Translations under genes and position numbers: made by a program
Shown: positions 1-6,163 of the stretch, piece after piece
How positions within the stretch are numbered: the first letter of the stretch is position 1
How the letters are laid out: each line of letters starts with the position of its first letter
The notes under the pieces: model-generated
The model's input: only the letters and a program-made list of their open reading frames with translations
Told to the model about the DNA's origin: nothing
Databases searched by the model: none
Assembly: GCA_003233615.1 (NCBI GenBank)
Contig: QIMB01000276.1
Location: 1 to 6,409 of the forward strand
Length of the DNA stretch: 6,409 nt
Origin: Nitrospirota bacterium
Lineage (GTDB): Bacteria; Nitrospirota; Nitrospiria; Nitrospirales; UBA8639
Reading direction: 5' to 3'

Positions 1-46
1 GAATGGTTGTTTGGCATGTACTGTTTACGAAACGAGTGAGGACATG

Positions 47-1213
47 ATGCGGAATATGAAAAACCTGTGTGTGATGTTTGTGATTACGGGGCTGTTAGTT
101 GTCGGGCTCCTCAGTGTGAGTCATGCAGCGGTGTTATCCAAAGAAGATTTTAATTTGTATGGGTATGTGAATACATCCTATGTCCAAAACTTTAATAATC
201 CAGCGGGTAAGGTCAATCAGAACAGAATCTTCGACGTCGATTCCAACTCCTTCAGGGTTCAATTAGCACAAATTGTGCTGGAGAAAGAGGGGAAAGCGGG
301 AGGAGCATTAGCCGATGCGGCCGGCTTCCGGATCAAACTCAACTTTGGCGAAGATGCAGAATTCACAGGTGGATCGTTTGGCGGGGACGATGTGGACTTT
401 CAAGAGGCCTATGCCCAATTCATTGCCCCGGTTGGAAACGGCCTCGATCTTCGAATAGGACGAATGAATACGTTAATCGGGTATGAAGTCATCGAATCTC
501 CCTACAACCCGAATTTTTCCCGGTCCTGGTTGTTTGGTTTTGGACAGCCCTTTACCACGACTGGTATTCGTGCATCCTATGATTTTAATGACCAGGTGGG
601 ATTATCAGTTGGTGTCATTAATGATTTTGCAGGAACGGCTTCTGATGGTAATAATACGAAGGGGGTCGAGTCGGCGTTGTTCTTATCTCCCACAGATTGG
701 TTGGGATTGACCGTCTATGGATATTTTTCAGCCAACGAAGGGGCCGTAGGTGCCGATGCCGGTCGACTGTTAGGTGGAGGGATTATCGATATTCAGGTCA
801 CGGACTCCACAGAAATTGTCTTAGAGGCCTATTATGCTAACCAAGAAAATCAGTTTGCGAACGGGCGCAACGCTCGTTGGAATGGATTTGCGGGATATCT
901 CATCCATGATTTTACTGAGAAATGGGGTGTAAGACTGCGCGGTGAAATCTTTGAAGATGCCTCCGGGGCTTTCTCCTGCTTTGGCGGGGGAACGAAGGGG
1001 ACCGGGAAAGCCGGGTCATGTGCACCTGTTGCTGGATTTGCAGGGCAGACATTATGGGAAATGACCTATACGCTTCAATACAAACCGGTTCCATTCCTGG
1101 TCACACGTGTGGAGTTCCGGCATGATCAATCCGATCAAAAAACCTTCTTCCAGGGGACCAAGGCGGTGGACAATCAACAAACCCTCGCCCTAGAGGTTAT
1201 TTATCTATTTTAA
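47..1213 (+). CDS. Outer-membrane beta-barrel porin, BBP2/OmpL-like family
   Basis: Predicted outer-membrane channel of 388 aa; its substrate cannot be read from the sequence. An N-terminal signal peptide is visible: basic start, hydrophobic stretch at about residues 8-24, then SHA-A with likely cleavage after residue 27. The mature part has alternating polar/hydrophobic strands rich in Gly and aromatic residues. It has the conserved block typical of the putative porin-2 family (DFQEAYAQF near 118-125, LRIGRMNTLIGYE near 135-147, then a P-F-T-T-T-G-I segment near 168-174). It ends in YLF, the terminal Phe expected of a BAM-inserted barrel. Start choice: ATG 47 lies 5 bases after GAGG (38-41). 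ATG 44 and ATG 56 are alternatives, and the frame is open to the window edge, but the signal peptide fits a start at 44-56. Cys311 and Cys325 bracket a Gly/Lys-rich loop. A role as the outer-membrane entry route for nitrogen compounds is inferred from the neighbouring amt gene only. Confidence 0.8.
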   Translation: MRNMKNLCVMFVITGLLVVGLLSVSHAAVLSKEDFNLYGYVNTSYVQNFNNPAGKVNQNRIFDVDSNSFRVQLAQIVLEKEGKAGGALADAAGFRIKLNFGEDAEFTGGSFGGDDVDFQEAYAQFIAPVGNGLDLRIGRMNTLIGYEVIESPYNPNFSRSWLFGFGQPFTTTGIRASYDFNDQVGLSVGVINDFAGTASDGNNTKGVESALFLSPTDWLGLTVYGYFSANEGAVGADAGRLLGGGIIDIQVTDSTEIVLEAYYANQENQFANGRNARWNGFAGYLIHDFTEKWGVRLRGEIFEDASGAFSCFGGGTKGTGKAGSCAPVAGFAGQTLWEMTYTLQYKPVPFLVTRVEFRHDQSDQKTFFQGTKAVDNQQTLALEVIYLF

Positions 1214-1323
1214 TCAATTGAAGGCCTCATTCCCCGCGGCTTACAGCGTGCAAATGAGAATATTTGGAATTTGATATCTCGCTGTGTGCAGCGCGGTGGT
1301 TCATCTAACTTGAGGAGAGAGAC

Positions 1324-2634
1324 ATGATTTCTTTGTTTCGAAACCGAATATTTTTGATAACAATGTTTTGGTTATTCGTTGTAGGGGGTGTGGTTCCCGG
1401 CGTCTATGCCCAGGATTCAGGGGGCACTCCGCAAATCAGCGCTGGAGATACGAGTTGGGTCTTGACCTCATCCGCTCTTGTTCTGGCCATGATTGTTCCC
1501 GGCTTGGCCTTGTTTTATGGGGGCATGGTTAGGAGTAAAAATGTCCTTAGCACCATGATGCATAGTTTTATTGCGATTTGTCTCGTCAGTGTGGTGTGGG
1601 TATTTTGGGGGTATAGCCTGGCTTTCGGACCCGATGTTGGGGGAATTGTTGGTAATCTGGATTTTGTGGGGTTAGCGGGAGTCGGGCCTGAACCTTCAGA
1701 AGGGTCTACCATTCCGCATTCCGCATTCATGGTCTTTCAGTTAATGTTTGCGGGCATTACGGTGGCCCTGATCAGCGGGGCCATCGCCGAACGCATGAAA
1801 TTCTCTGCGTTTGTGCTATTTGCCGTTCTCTGGGTCACATGTATCTATGCGCCGCTGGCTCATTGGGTATGGGGCGGTGGATGGTTAGCCGAGCTTGGTG
1901 ATTTGGATTTTGCGGGTGGCACTGTCGTGCATATCAGTTCCGGTGTTGCCGCGTTAACGTGTGCACTTGTGCTAGGAAAGCGAAAGGGATATGGGACCGA
2001 GAATATGAGTCCCCATAACCTTCCGTTTACTATGATTGGCGCGGGGCTGTTATGGGTTGGCTGGTTTGGATTTAATGCCGGAAGCGCATTAGCTGCTGAT
2101 GGTATTGCCGCAAGCGCTTTTGTGGCCACGCAAGTCGCAGCGGCAGCCGGAGCCTTAGCCTGGTTGGGCGTGGAATGGGGCTATCGAGGAAAACCTACCA
2201 TGCTCGGCGCAGCTAGCGGTGCCGTAGCTGGTTTGGTTGCCATAACGCCTGCTGCCGGTTTTGTCGGGCCTGTTTCCGCGATTCTTATTGGATTAGGCGG
2301 TGGTGTCATATGTTATCTTGGAGTATTTTTGAAAAACAAGATGGGCTATGATGATGCTTTGGATGTGCTTGGCATTCATGGCATCGGCGGCACATGGGGG
2401 GCGCTGGCCACAGGGTTGTTTGCCAGCGTCGGTGGAGGAACCGGGCTTTTTTTCGGGAATCCAGGCCAAGTATTGATTCAAGCCATCGGTGTCGGGGCGA
2501 CATGGGTTTTTGTTGGAGTAGGAACATTCGTCATTCTAAAAATTGTGGATAGTGTGGTGGGCTTGCGCGTGAGTCACGAAGAAGAAGTCCTCGGGTTAGA
2601 CCTCACGCAGCATAGCGAACGAGCCTACGGATAA
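1324..2634 (+). CDS. amtB: Ammonium transporter, AmtB/Amt family (first copy)
   Basis: Inner-membrane ammonium channel of 436 aa, expected to be a trimer with 11 membrane helices per subunit after a cleaved signal peptide (VYA-QD, cleavage near residue 29; E. coli AmtB also has one). Functional residues line up with E. coli AmtB. The Phe gate is Phe142 and Phe250 (F107/F215), and the recruitment-site residues are Trp183 and Ser254 (W148/S219). Also present are Asp195 (D160), the twin pore histidines His203 and His352 (H168/H318), and Trp247 in WFGFNAGSA (W212). The C-terminal tail (GLRVxxEEExLGLDLxxHSERAY) matches the cytoplasmic tail that couples to GlnK. Start ATG 1324 has GAGGAG (1312-1317) at 6 bases spacing. 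It is followed 106 bases later by the P-II gene, the classic amt-glnK linkage. All pore residues are intact, so it is likely active; a sensor-type Amt would normally carry an extra C-terminal domain, which is absent. Confidence 0.96.
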   Translation: MISLFRNRIFLITMFWLFVVGGVVPGVYAQDSGGTPQISAGDTSWVLTSSALVLAMIVPGLALFYGGMVRSKNVLSTMMHSFIAICLVSVVWVFWGYSLAFGPDVGGIVGNLDFVGLAGVGPEPSEGSTIPHSAFMVFQLMFAGITVALISGAIAERMKFSAFVLFAVLWVTCIYAPLAHWVWGGGWLAELGDLDFAGGTVVHISSGVAALTCALVLGKRKGYGTENMSPHNLPFTMIGAGLLWVGWFGFNAGSALAADGIAASAFVATQVAAAAGALAWLGVEWGYRGKPTMLGAASGAVAGLVAITPAAGFVGPVSAILIGLGGGVICYLGVFLKNKMGYDDALDVLGIHGIGGTWGALATGLFASVGGGTGLFFGNPGQVLIQAIGVGATWVFVGVGTFVILKIVDSVVGLRVSHEEEVLGLDLTQHSERAYG

Positions 2635-2638
2635 AAAA

Positions 2639-2658
2639 CGCATGGTCTATCATGCCGT
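2639..2658 (+). other. Weak hairpin after the first amt gene
   Basis: GCATG (2640-2644) and CATGC (2651-2655) form a 5-bp stem with a 6-base loop. Two further pairs form below it if C2656 is bulged. An A-run precedes it and only three T residues (2660-2662) follow. It could be a leaky terminator, an RNA processing or stability element, or chance. The short T-run argues against efficient termination, which would leave amt-glnK readthrough possible. Confidence 0.3.
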
Positions 2659-2725
2659 GTTTGACAATATACTAGGATCTCATGGGTCAGAGGTGTGTAC
2701 AAATTATAGAGTGCCTTAATCTAAT

Positions 2726-2740
2726 GGAGGGACGATCCCT
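2726..2740 (+). promoter_or_regulatory. glnK Shine-Dalgarno overlapped by a small hairpin
   Basis: GGAGG (2726-2730) is the ribosome binding site for ATG 2741, but the spacing is 10 bases, longer than the 4-7 bases seen for the other genes here. AGGGA (2728-2732) and TCCCT (2736-2740) form a perfect 5-bp stem with a CGA loop that fills the spacer. The stem uses part of the Shine-Dalgarno sequence and ends directly against the start codon. It could reduce initiation, or fold the spacer to a shorter effective length. Confidence 0.45.
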
Positions 2741-3079
2741 ATGAAACTTATTCAAGCCATTATTAAACCGTTCAAACTTGATGAAGTCAAAGAAGCGCTT
2801 ATCGAATTGGGTATCCAGGGCATGACCGTGACTGAGGTCAAAGGGTTTGGCCGACAAAAAGGGCATAAAGAGACCTATCGTGGGACGGAATACCAGATTG
2901 AGTTCGTTCCGAAAATTAAATTGGACATTGCGGTGGCAGATGATCGCGTGAACGAAGCCTTGGAAGCGATCACGCGTGCTGCCAAAACGGGAAGCATTGG
3001 AGACGGCAAGATTTTTGTGTTTGATTTGCAGAACATTATTCGCATTCGAACAGGAGAAACGGGAGAAGGCGCGGTTTGA
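2741..3079 (+). CDS. glnK: Nitrogen regulatory protein P-II (GlnK/GlnB)
   Basis: Trimeric cytoplasmic signal protein of 112 aa, the usual family length. It binds ATP/ADP and 2-oxoglutarate and controls partner proteins; beside amt genes the expected partner is the Amt trimer. The start MKLIQAIIKPFKLDEVKEAL matches the family from residue 1. The T-loop (about 37-55) holds Gln39, which helps bind 2-oxoglutarate, Arg47, which enters the Amt pore in the E. coli complex, and Tyr51, the GlnD uridylylation site. The signature reads YRGTEY rather than the usual YRG(A/S)EY, so residue 49 is Thr. The B-loop is TGSIGDGKIF (83-92), with Ser85 where E. coli has Lys. Lys58, Lys90, Arg101 and Arg103 are present. 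Sequence alone does not cleanly separate GlnK from GlnB; the symbol rests on the position between two amt genes. Its stop lies 54 bases before the second transporter, so co-transcription with it is likely. Confidence 0.95.
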   Translation: MKLIQAIIKPFKLDEVKEALIELGIQGMTVTEVKGFGRQKGHKETYRGTEYQIEFVPKIKLDIAVADDRVNEALEAITRAAKTGSIGDGKIFVFDLQNIIRIRTGETGEGAV

Positions 3080-3122
3080 TTTTTTATTCATCACATACAT
3101 TTATGACATGCGTGTTGTTGTG

Positions 3123-3130
3123 AAGGAGGT
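3123..3130 (+). promoter_or_regulatory. Strong ribosome binding site of the second amt gene
   Basis: AAGGAGGT is a full match to the 16S anti-Shine-Dalgarno. GGAGG ends 4 bases before ATG 3134. It fixes the start of the second transporter and suggests strong translation, in contrast to the long-spaced, hairpin-covered site of glnK just upstream. Confidence 0.7.
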
Positions 3131-3133
3131 ACT

Positions 3134-4441
3134 ATGAAGCTATTCACCTCGCTCATGAAGCTTGGCCTACTGATCGCACTAGTGATCGGAATGGGGGAGT
3201 GGTCTGTTGCTTTTGCGGAGGAAGGAGGCGCGCTACAAATTGATACAGGCGACACGGCCTGGATTTTAGTCTCCTCTGCATTTGTGTTGTGCATGATGCT
3301 TCCCGGGTTGGCGTTATTCTATGGAGGATTAGTACGTAGTAAAAATGTGTTAGGAACCATAATGCACACGGCCGTCATCCTGTGTTTAATTACTTTGGTT
3401 TGGGTTATCTGTGGGTATAGCTTGGCTTTTGGTCCGGATATTGGCGGAGTAATTGGGAGCTTGGAGTGGGTAGGGTTACAAGGCGTCGGTTCAGAACCCA
3501 GTCCCGATTATGCTTCAACCATTCCTCATCAAGTCTTCATGGTGTTTCAACTGATGTTTGCTGCCATTACGGTTGCCCTCATCACGGGCAGCTTTGCCGA
3601 ACGCATGAAATTTAAAGCGCTACTTCTATTCTCGGTCTTGTGGTCCTTATGTATTTATTCTCCGTTAGCCCATTGGGTGTGGGGCGGCGGCTGGTTAGGG
3701 CAAATGGGGGCATTGGATTTTGCTGGTGGAGCTGTCGTGCATATTAGTTCCGGGTTCGGAGCCTTGGTGTGTGCGATCGTATTAGGAAAGCGCAAAGGGT
3801 TTGGAAAAGAACCGATGCCACCCCATAATTTACCCATGACTGTGTTGGGAACTGGTTTGTTGTGGTTTGGGTGGTTCGGATTTAATGCGGGTAGTGCGTT
3901 AGGGGCGAATGGCGGTGCTGGTGTCGCGTTCATTGCCACGCATATTGCGGCATCAGCCGGTGGATTAAGCTGGATGGTCGCCGAATGGGTGCATCGAGGA
4001 AAACCAACAGTGTTAGGAATAGCGAGTGGTATTATCGCCGGCTTAGCCACCATTACCCCTGCGGCGGGGTTTGTCGGGCCCATGTCCGCCATGATCATAG
4101 GCTTAGTGGCCGGAACGCTCTGTTATGTCGCGGTCGTATGGAAAACGAAGTTGGGTTATGATGATTCTTTAGATGTTGTGGGCATTCATGGCGTCGGAGG
4201 TTTTATAGGAATATTGGCGACGGGCCTTTTTGCCTCTATTGGTGCGACCGGGCTGTTTTTTGGAGACGCAGGCCAATTCGGTATACAAGTCTTTCTGGCT
4301 TTGGTAACCTTAGCGTTTTCCGTGGTGGGGACATACATCATTCTGAAAATTGTCGATTGGACAGTTGGACTTCGCATCTCACCACAGGATGAAGAAATGG
4401 GCTTGGATCTCAGTCAACATAGTGAGCGAGCCTATTCCTGA
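3134..4441 (+). CDS. amtB: Ammonium transporter, AmtB/Amt family (second copy)
   Basis: Second ammonium channel, 435 aa, collinear with the first copy. A hand count over residues 131-270 gives 102 of 140 identical. The signal peptide ends at AFA-EE (cleavage near residue 28), followed by 11 predicted membrane helices. All pore residues are kept: Phe142/Phe250 gate, Trp183, Ser254, Asp195, His203 and His352, Trp247 in WFGFNAGSA. The C-terminal tail (GLRISPQDEEMGLDLSQHSERAY) keeps the GlnK-responsive form. Differences from copy one include the signal peptide, a slightly longer periplasmic loop before STIPH (SPDYA instead of SEG), and one residue fewer in the GGGTGLFFG turn. The gene lies 54 bases behind the P-II gene on the same strand, so the two are probably one transcript. 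The pair most likely arose by an old tandem duplication; different affinity or expression is possible but cannot be seen from sequence. Confidence 0.96.
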   Translation: MKLFTSLMKLGLLIALVIGMGEWSVAFAEEGGALQIDTGDTAWILVSSAFVLCMMLPGLALFYGGLVRSKNVLGTIMHTAVILCLITLVWVICGYSLAFGPDIGGVIGSLEWVGLQGVGSEPSPDYASTIPHQVFMVFQLMFAAITVALITGSFAERMKFKALLLFSVLWSLCIYSPLAHWVWGGGWLGQMGALDFAGGAVVHISSGFGALVCAIVLGKRKGFGKEPMPPHNLPMTVLGTGLLWFGWFGFNAGSALGANGGAGVAFIATHIAASAGGLSWMVAEWVHRGKPTVLGIASGIIAGLATITPAAGFVGPMSAMIIGLVAGTLCYVAVVWKTKLGYDDSLDVVGIHGVGGFIGILATGLFASIGATGLFFGDAGQFGIQVFLALVTLAFSVVGTYIILKIVDWTVGLRISPQDEEMGLDLSQHSERAYS

Positions 4442-4625
4442 AAGAGATGAATAGTGTTTTTCTCCAGGCTGCCGTAAACAAGGATTTTGTTTTTTGTAAA
4501 CGATTGGTAACGACTCAGATATTTAGGCTGAAGACTGGCACTCATAATACCCGACAAACCTTTGGCCTTCAGTCTATTCACCTGAGTTTTTAAAGCGAAT
4601 GTTTTAAGAAGAAGGAGGCAATTGA
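4442..4625 (+). promoter_or_regulatory. Structured leader/promoter region of glnA
   Basis: This 184-base gap is the longest upstream region in the window and probably holds the glnA promoter. It contains, in order: a T-rich segment with an AT-rich 6-bp hairpin (4476-4492); GTAAAC at 4474 and 4496 and GTAAC at 4507; a long inverted repeat (arms 4525-4533 and 4567-4575); and TGGCAC at 4536-4541, which resembles the -24 element of a sigma-54 promoter but lacks a good -12 partner. The Shine-Dalgarno AAGGAGG is at 4612-4618. No convincing sigma-70 pair was found; the best is TTGTAA (4494) with GATATT (4518) at 18 bases, four of six matches each. I recognise no known riboswitch here. Confidence 0.45.
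4525..4575 (+). repeat. Inverted repeat upstream of glnA
   Basis: AGGCTGAAG (4525-4533) can pair with CTTCAGTCT (4567-4575) over 9 positions, one of them a G-U pair, extended outward by T4524-A4576. The enclosed loop is 33 bases and contains the TGGCAC element. It could be an RNA leader structure or a two-half protein binding site. A chance origin is not excluded. Confidence 0.45.
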
Positions 4626-6035
4626 ATGACCCCGAAAGAAGTGTTGGATTTTGCGAAAAAAAATAAGGTCGAAATGGTGGACATCAAGTTTGTCGATTTG
4701 GTCGGGACATGGCAACATTTCTCCATTCCCACCTCCGAATTATCCTTAGACTTATTTAAAGAAGGGTCCGGTTTTGACGGATCCTCCATTCGCGGATGGA
4801 AAATGATTGAAAATAGCGACATGTTATTGGTTCCTGATCCCAACTCCGCCCGGATGGATCCGTTTACTGCAATCCCGACATTGAGCATGGTGGGCAATGT
4901 TCAAGATCCAATTACGCGCACTGTGTATGAGCGCGATCCTCGTGGTGTGGCTATGCGAGCCGAACAATATCTCAAGAGTACCAAGATCGGCGATACGTCT
5001 TACTGGGGGCCGGAGGCGGAATTCTTTATTTTTGATCATGTGAGTTTTGATCAAAATAGTCACTCGAGCTATTACTTTGTGGATTCGGAAGAAGGGATTT
5101 GGAACTCGGGAAAAGATGGTGAAAACCTGGGGTCGCGTCCCCGGCATAAGGAAGGATATTTTCCTGTTGCCCCGGTAGATTCACAACAGGATATCCGATC
5201 AGAAATGTGCCGGGAAATGGAAAAAGTCGGCATGGTGGTTGAAAAACATCATCATGAAGTTGCCACCGCAGGGCAAGCTGAAATCGACCTTCGCTTCGAT
5301 ACATTGGTCAAAATGGCCGATCAAATGATGATGTATAAATACATTGTGCGTAATGTGGCTCGACGACATGGGAAAACGGCCACGTTTATGCCAAAGCCCC
5401 TCTTTGGTGACAATGGCACGGGTATGCATGTCCACCAAAGTATTTGGAAAGGTGGGAAGCCAAGCTTTGCGGGAAAAGATTATGCCGGGGTGTCACAACA
5501 ATGTCTGTATTACATTGGCGGAATTATCAAGCACGGTCCCGCTTTGGCGGCCTTAACGAATCCCACGACCAATTCCTATAAGCGGCTGGTTCCCGGATTT
5601 GAAGCGCCAGTGTTGTTAGCCTATTCCAGCCGCAATCGTTCTGCGGGGATTCGCATACCGATGTATTCACCAAGTCCTAAAGCGAAGCGGATCGAAGTCC
5701 GGTTCCCTGATCCATCGTGCAATATGTATCTGGCCTTCAGTGCAATGCTCATGGCCGGGTTGGATGGCATCCAGAATAAAATTGATCCGGGTGAAGCCAT
5801 GGACAAAAACCTCTACGATTTAGAACCTGAAGAATTAGACAATATCTCGACTTTACCGTCTAGCTTAGAAGACGCGTTGGACAATCTTGAACATGATTAT
5901 GAGTTTTTGTTAAAAGGCGGCGTCTTTAGCGAAGATTTGATTGAGGCGTGGATTTCCTATAAACGGACAAATGACGTGGATCCCATGCGACTGCGGCCGC
6001 ATCCTCATGAATTCTTCATGTATTATGACGTGTAA
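4626..6035 (+). CDS. glnA: Glutamine synthetase type I (GSI-beta, adenylylation-regulated)
   Basis: Cytoplasmic dodecameric enzyme making glutamine from glutamate, ammonium and ATP. The 469-aa length is that of enterobacterial GlnA. N-terminal beta-grasp domain: about residues 14-100, with the FDGSS loop at 50-54 and its catalytic Asp51. Catalytic domain: about 105-469. Metal and substrate ligands are visible: Glu130 and Glu132 (GPEAEFFIF), Glu211 and Glu219 (HHHEVATAGQAEID), His268 (GTGMHVHQS), Arg320 and Glu326 (KRLVPGFEAP), Arg338 and Arg343 (RNRSAGIRIP), Glu357 and Arg359 (EVRFPD). Tyr397 in KNLYDLEPEE is the adenylylation site and falls at the same number as in E. coli, marking a GSI-beta enzyme controlled by GlnE. 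ATG 4626 has AAGGAGG (4612-4618) at 7 bases spacing and gives the family N-terminus; TTG 4622 is a less likely start. The gene follows the amt-glnK-amt group, probably from its own promoter, and faces glnE. Confidence 0.98.
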   Translation: MTPKEVLDFAKKNKVEMVDIKFVDLVGTWQHFSIPTSELSLDLFKEGSGFDGSSIRGWKMIENSDMLLVPDPNSARMDPFTAIPTLSMVGNVQDPITRTVYERDPRGVAMRAEQYLKSTKIGDTSYWGPEAEFFIFDHVSFDQNSHSSYYFVDSEEGIWNSGKDGENLGSRPRHKEGYFPVAPVDSQQDIRSEMCREMEKVGMVVEKHHHEVATAGQAEIDLRFDTLVKMADQMMMYKYIVRNVARRHGKTATFMPKPLFGDNGTGMHVHQSIWKGGKPSFAGKDYAGVSQQCLYYIGGIIKHGPALAALTNPTTNSYKRLVPGFEAPVLLAYSSRNRSAGIRIPMYSPSPKAKRIEVRFPDPSCNMYLAFSAMLMAGLDGIQNKIDPGEAMDKNLYDLEPEELDNISTLPSSLEDALDNLEHDYEFLLKGGVFSEDLIEAWISYKRTNDVDPMRLRPHPHEFFMYYDV

Positions 6036-6076
6036 AAATTTGTATAAGGTGAAAAGTTAGAAGGAGAAAGCCGTCT

Positions 6077-6107
6077 AGGGATTAAGAGTTTATCCCTCTC
6101 GTTTTTT
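6077..6107 (+). terminator. Probable rho-independent terminator of glnA
   Basis: AGGGAT (6077-6082) pairs with ATCCCT (6092-6097). Two more A-T pairs sit above a T-T mismatch, closing a GAG loop. A run of six T (6102-6107) follows, but four bases (CTCG) separate it from the stem, so efficiency may be moderate. It lies 41 bases after the glnA stop. Confidence 0.6.
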
Positions 6108-6125
6108 ACTTCTTTGTGTAGCTGA

Positions 6126-6163
6126 ATGCCTGAGTCGATGGAAATTGGCTCAGGCATCCTTTT
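6126..6163 (+). terminator. Second hairpin/terminator overlapping the glnE stop
   Basis: ATGCCTGAG (6126-6134) and CTCAGGCAT (6149-6157) form a perfect 9-bp stem. Inner pairs TCGA/TTGG, which include G-U pairs, close a TGGAAA loop, and TTTT (6160-6163) follows on the + strand. It would act as a back-up terminator for glnA. The right arm covers the glnE stop codon on the other strand. On that strand no T-run follows the hairpin, so termination of glnE here is less clear. Confidence 0.6.

Noticed and set aside
11..46. TTG start for the porin, adding 12 residues
   Set aside because: It would put polar and acidic residues ahead of the signal peptide; ATG 47 (or 44) has a ribosome binding site and gives a normal signal peptide.
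2661..2689. Perfect sigma-70 -35 hexamer TTGACA upstream of glnK
   Set aside because: At 16-18 bases downstream the sequence is GGGTCA-like with no -10 resemblance. TATACT at 2668-2673 is too close to serve as its partner and has no good -35 of its own.
2642..2719. 25-codon ORF in the gap before glnK
   Set aside because: No ribosome binding site and short enough to be chance; it overlaps the hairpin and nothing in the peptide is recognisable.
2687..3100. 137-aa antisense ORF covering glnK
   Set aside because: It is the reverse of a strongly conserved P-II gene, shows no recognisable domain, and has no ribosome binding site that I can see.
3655..4098. 147-aa antisense ORF inside the second amt gene
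   Set aside because: It is Pro/Ala/Asn-rich and mirrors the codon pattern of the transporter on the other strand; a similar shadow lies at the same place in the first copy (1860-2129).
4476..4495. Terminator after the second amt gene
   Set aside because: AAACAA/TTGTTT followed by T residues looks terminator-like, but five of the six pairs are A-T and the stem is too weak to call.
4536..4551. Full sigma-54 promoter for glnA
   Set aside because: TGGCAC is a good -24 element, but the -12 element reads ATAC rather than TTGC and lacks the near-invariant G, so it is kept only as an observation and not called as a promoter.
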